This document shows positions 5,342 to 7,571 of a stretch of 7,571 nt of DNA, piece by piece; position 1 is the stretch's first letter, and every line of letters begins with the position of its first letter. Origin of the DNA: Syntrophomonadaceae bacterium (GTDB lineage: Bacteria; Bacillota; Dethiobacteria; DTU022); contig SLBE01000003.1 in assembly GCA_007126465.1 (NCBI GenBank), forward strand, positions 1 to 7,571, written 5' to 3'. A program made the translations under genes and the position numbers. A model generated the notes under the pieces. It searched no databases, was not told where the DNA came from, and saw only the letters and a program-made list of their open reading frames with translations.

Positions 5342-7120
5342 ATGCAAAACGAACTGGCAATTGTTTTTGCAACACTGGGGTTGGTCCTGGTTCTCTTCGT
5401 CTGGGGGCGCTGGCGTTATGACCTGGTGGCCCTGTTTGCCCTGCTTGTTGTAACTATTACCGGCCTGGTTCCTGCCGGGGAGGCTTTTTTAGGCTTCGGT
5501 CACCCGGCGGTAATTACGGTAGCCGCTGTCCTTGTCGTCAGCCGGGCCCTTTTTAATTCCGGCATGGTTGACTATATTGTCCGCCTGATGGGAAAAGCCG
5601 GAGATAATCCTCTCACCCAGCTTGCTGTCCTGGTAATTGCCGTTACGATCTGTTCCGGGTTCATGAATAATATCGGGGCCCTGGCCCTATTTATGCCGGT
5701 AGCGATCCGCATGGCCCGCAAAGGTGGAGTTTCACCGTCCCTTTACCTGATGCCCCTGGCTTTTGGATCGCTGTTGGGTGGATTAATTACCCAGGTAGGT
5801 ACTCCCCCCAATATTATAATCTCGGTATTTCGTGCAGAGACCGCAGCAGCAGCACCGTTCCGCATGTTCGACTTTGCTCCCGTCGGTGCCGGTGTTGCCC
5901 TGGCCGGAGTCCTTTTCATTCTCCTGGTTGGCTGGCGCCTTCTTCCGGAGCGCAAAGGGCAGCTTTCACGGGAAGAACAGTTTGAGATCGATGACTACAT
6001 TACTGAAATAAAAGTACCACAGAAATCAGCTATGACCGGGAAAAGAATTCGCGACCTTGAAGAAGCAACTGATGGCGATATTGCGGTAGTCGGGCATTTT
6101 CGTGATGGGCAGAAATTTCCCGCTCCTTCCCGGCATCGCACCTTCCAGGAAGATGATATCTTAATCATCAGGGCCGATGCCGAAGAGCTGAAGGAACTTC
6201 TGGATACAACTGGATTGGAACTGGCTGATTCTGATAAAATTAGTGAAGAAGAGATCAGTTCAGATGATATAATCATCATGGAGGCCACCATTACCCGCAA
6301 CTCGGTGATGGAGGGGCGTACTGCCAGGTCTCTTAACTTACGCTCCCGCTATGGTGTTAACCTGCTTGGCCTTTCCAGGCAGGGCGGCCGCTTGAGATCG
6401 AGCCCGGATACCACCAAATTCCGGGTTGGCGATGTATTACTGCTGCAGGGGCCTCAGGAAAGCTTACAGGAGGTTCTGCCTACCCTGGGTCTTCTGCCCC
6501 TGGTTGAAAGAGGCCTCCGGGTAGGCCAGCCGCCCCGGGTGTTCCTCGGCGTGGCTATTTTCGGAACTGCACTGGCCCTTGCGGCTACCGGGGTGCTGTC
6601 GATTCAAATAGCTTTCACAGCGGCAGCCCTGGTCATGGTACTAACCGGTTTTATTTCCCTGCGTGAAATATATGACAGTATTGATTGGCCGGTTATTGTC
6701 CTGCTCGGAGCGATGATCCCGGTTAGCGGGGCCCTGGAAACTACCGGCGGGGCAAAACTGGTTGCAGACGGCATTCTGATCATGGCAGGTGGCGCGGCTC
6801 CCTGGATCACTCTGACCGTAATTTTGGTGGGAACCATGTTCCTGTCCGACCTGGTTAATAATGCAGCGGCTGCCGTGTTGATGGCTCCTATTGCCATATC
6901 AATTGCGGCAGGAATGGGAGCATCGGCCGATCCTTTCCTGATGAGTGTAGCAATGGGCGCATCATGTGCCTTTCTCACCCCGATCGGCCACCAGTCCAAC
7001 ACCCTGGTCATGGGGCCGGGCGGCTATAAATTCAGTGATTACTGGCGAATGGGGCTGCCCCTGGAGATTATTATTGTCCTGGTTGGCATACCGCTGATCA
7101 TGTATTTCTGGCCCATGTAA
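5342..7120 (+). CDS. SLC13/DASS-family permease with two internal RCK_C (TrkA-C) domains, paralogue 2
   Basis: This 592-residue transporter aligns without gaps along its whole length with the gene before it; by eye about two thirds of residues are identical. It keeps the FMNNIGALALFMP segment, GTPPN, both RCK_C domains (about 221-290, starting EIKVPQKSAMTGKRI, and about 313-385) and FLTPIGHQSNTLVMGPGGY. Membrane helices and loops adjoining the substrate motifs are the best conserved parts; the RCK_C regions are more variable. One change in a motif is visible: LSDLVNN near 501-507, where paralogue 1 has LSNVVNN. The ATG has an AAGGAG ribosome site at 5330-5335, 6 bases upstream. The 93-base gap from paralogue 1 contains no clear terminator or strong promoter, so cotranscription is plausible but unproven. 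The pair is a tandem duplication that has diverged, possibly toward different substrates or regulatory ligands. Confidence 0.92.
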   Translation: MQNELAIVFATLGLVLVLFVWGRWRYDLVALFALLVVTITGLVPAGEAFLGFGHPAVITVAAVLVVSRALFNSGMVDYIVRLMGKAGDNPLTQLAVLVIAVTICSGFMNNIGALALFMPVAIRMARKGGVSPSLYLMPLAFGSLLGGLITQVGTPPNIIISVFRAETAAAAPFRMFDFAPVGAGVALAGVLFILLVGWRLLPERKGQLSREEQFEIDDYITEIKVPQKSAMTGKRIRDLEEATDGDIAVVGHFRDGQKFPAPSRHRTFQEDDILIIRADAEELKELLDTTGLELADSDKISEEEISSDDIIIMEATITRNSVMEGRTARSLNLRSRYGVNLLGLSRQGGRLRSSPDTTKFRVGDVLLLQGPQESLQEVLPTLGLLPLVERGLRVGQPPRVFLGVAIFGTALALAATGVLSIQIAFTAAALVMVLTGFISLREIYDSIDWPVIVLLGAMIPVSGALETTGGAKLVADGILIMAGGAAPWITLTVILVGTMFLSDLVNNAAAAVLMAPIAISIAAGMGASADPFLMSVAMGASCAFLTPIGHQSNTLVMGPGGYKFSDYWRMGLPLEIIIVLVGIPLIMYFWPM

Positions 7121-7177
7121 TAAACCGGGCAAACAACTTATACTTTCCCATTAACAGTGCTTGCTTTAGGAGTTAAG

Positions 7178-7571
7178 ATGATGACCTTTGAAATTTTACT
7201 AACACTAGGCATTTTAATGTTGGCCATAATTCTATTCGTTACCGAACTGATCAGGGCCGACCTGGTGGCGTTGCTGATCCTGGTCCTGCTGGTCATGGTC
7301 GGCCTTGTTACGCCGGAAGAAGGCATCTCCGGATTCTCAAACCCGGCAGTAGTCACCATCTGGGCAGTGTTTATCTTGTCTGCCGGCCTGGCCCGAACCG
7401 GAATAGCTGCCAGGCTGGCCGAACAGGTTTTGCGAGTGGCCGGTAAAGGTGAAAGCAGGCTGCTGGCTGTTCTAATGGGCAGTACTGCGGCAATATCTGC
7501 TTTTGTTATCAATGTCGGGGTTGTCGCCATGTTTTTACCGGCCACCCTGGATATTGCCCGGCGGACCGGGC
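7178..7571 (+). CDS. Third SLC13-family permease, N-terminal part only (3' end outside window)
   Basis: An open frame runs from ATG 7178 to the window end, giving 131 residues. It begins with a hydrophobic helix, then TELIRADLVALL (22-33), VGLVTPEEGISGFSNPAVVTI (41-61) and the segment SAFVINVGVVAMFLP near 107-121. These match, in order, the first third of SLC13/DASS permeases: the G-F-S-N/H-P-A-V block corresponds to GFSHPAV and GFGHPAV of the two genes before it. It is clearly more distant from them than they are from each other, and where they read MNN in the helix-turn segment it reads INV (111-113). The ribosome site taggag (7167-7172) lies 5 bases from ATG 7178 and 8 bases from ATG 7181, so either may be used. 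Whether it also carries RCK_C domains lies beyond the window. Confidence 0.88.
   Translation, partial: MMTFEILLTLGILMLAIILFVTELIRADLVALLILVLLVMVGLVTPEEGISGFSNPAVVTIWAVFILSAGLARTGIAARLAEQVLRVAGKGESRLLAVLMGSTAAISAFVINVGVVAMFLPATLDIARRTG

Noticed and set aside
7138..7545. Minus-strand open frame of 135 codons
   Set aside because: It is a shadow of the third permease gene, with Ala/Thr/Ile-rich composition typical of antisense to a membrane protein and no ribosome site.

Overview
The window looks like chromosomal DNA of an anaerobic Clostridia-type bacterium (Bacillota). Base composition is roughly balanced, Shine-Dalgarno sites are strong and purine-rich, TTG and GTG starts occur, and the first gene appears to need selenocysteine insertion. 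The lineage is inferred from style and gene content only; I could not identify the genus.

Left part (1-1071). The window opens inside msrA, a methionine-S-sulfoxide reductase gene. Its catalytic codon, normally Cys in the GCFWG motif, is an in-frame TGA (34-36), followed by a small GC-rich hairpin in the position expected of a bacterial SECIS element. No cysteine is encoded in the rest of the gene. I read this as a selenoprotein MsrA that automated calling would shorten to an ATG at 67. A 70-residue two-helix membrane protein of the PLDc_N type follows from a TTG start at 626. A 233-base non-coding stretch (839-1071) then holds a compact GC hairpin, a long imperfect hairpin and a short imperfect repeat.

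Middle (1072-3308). A metal-dependent amidohydrolase of the imidazolonepropionase-like/prolidase-like group lies on the plus strand. It converges on a ten-helix DMT/EamA exporter on the minus strand.

Right part (3309-7571). A divergent promoter region (3309-3469) precedes three consecutive plus-strand genes of the SLC13/DASS permease superfamily. The first two are colinear, gapless 592-residue paralogues, each with two RCK_C (TrkA-C) domains inserted between the membrane halves. The third is cut by the window end and is clearly more divergent. The array suggests repeated duplication of an ion-coupled anion or organic-acid transporter with cytosolic ligand-sensing domains; the substrate cannot be read from sequence.

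The most noteworthy item is the probable selenocysteine MsrA with no resolving cysteine. It has precedent in the literature (selenoprotein MsrA of Clostridium/Alkaliphilus-type anaerobes) but is uncommon and easily misannotated. The transporter array and the unassigned structured leader upstream of the amidohydrolase are secondary points.
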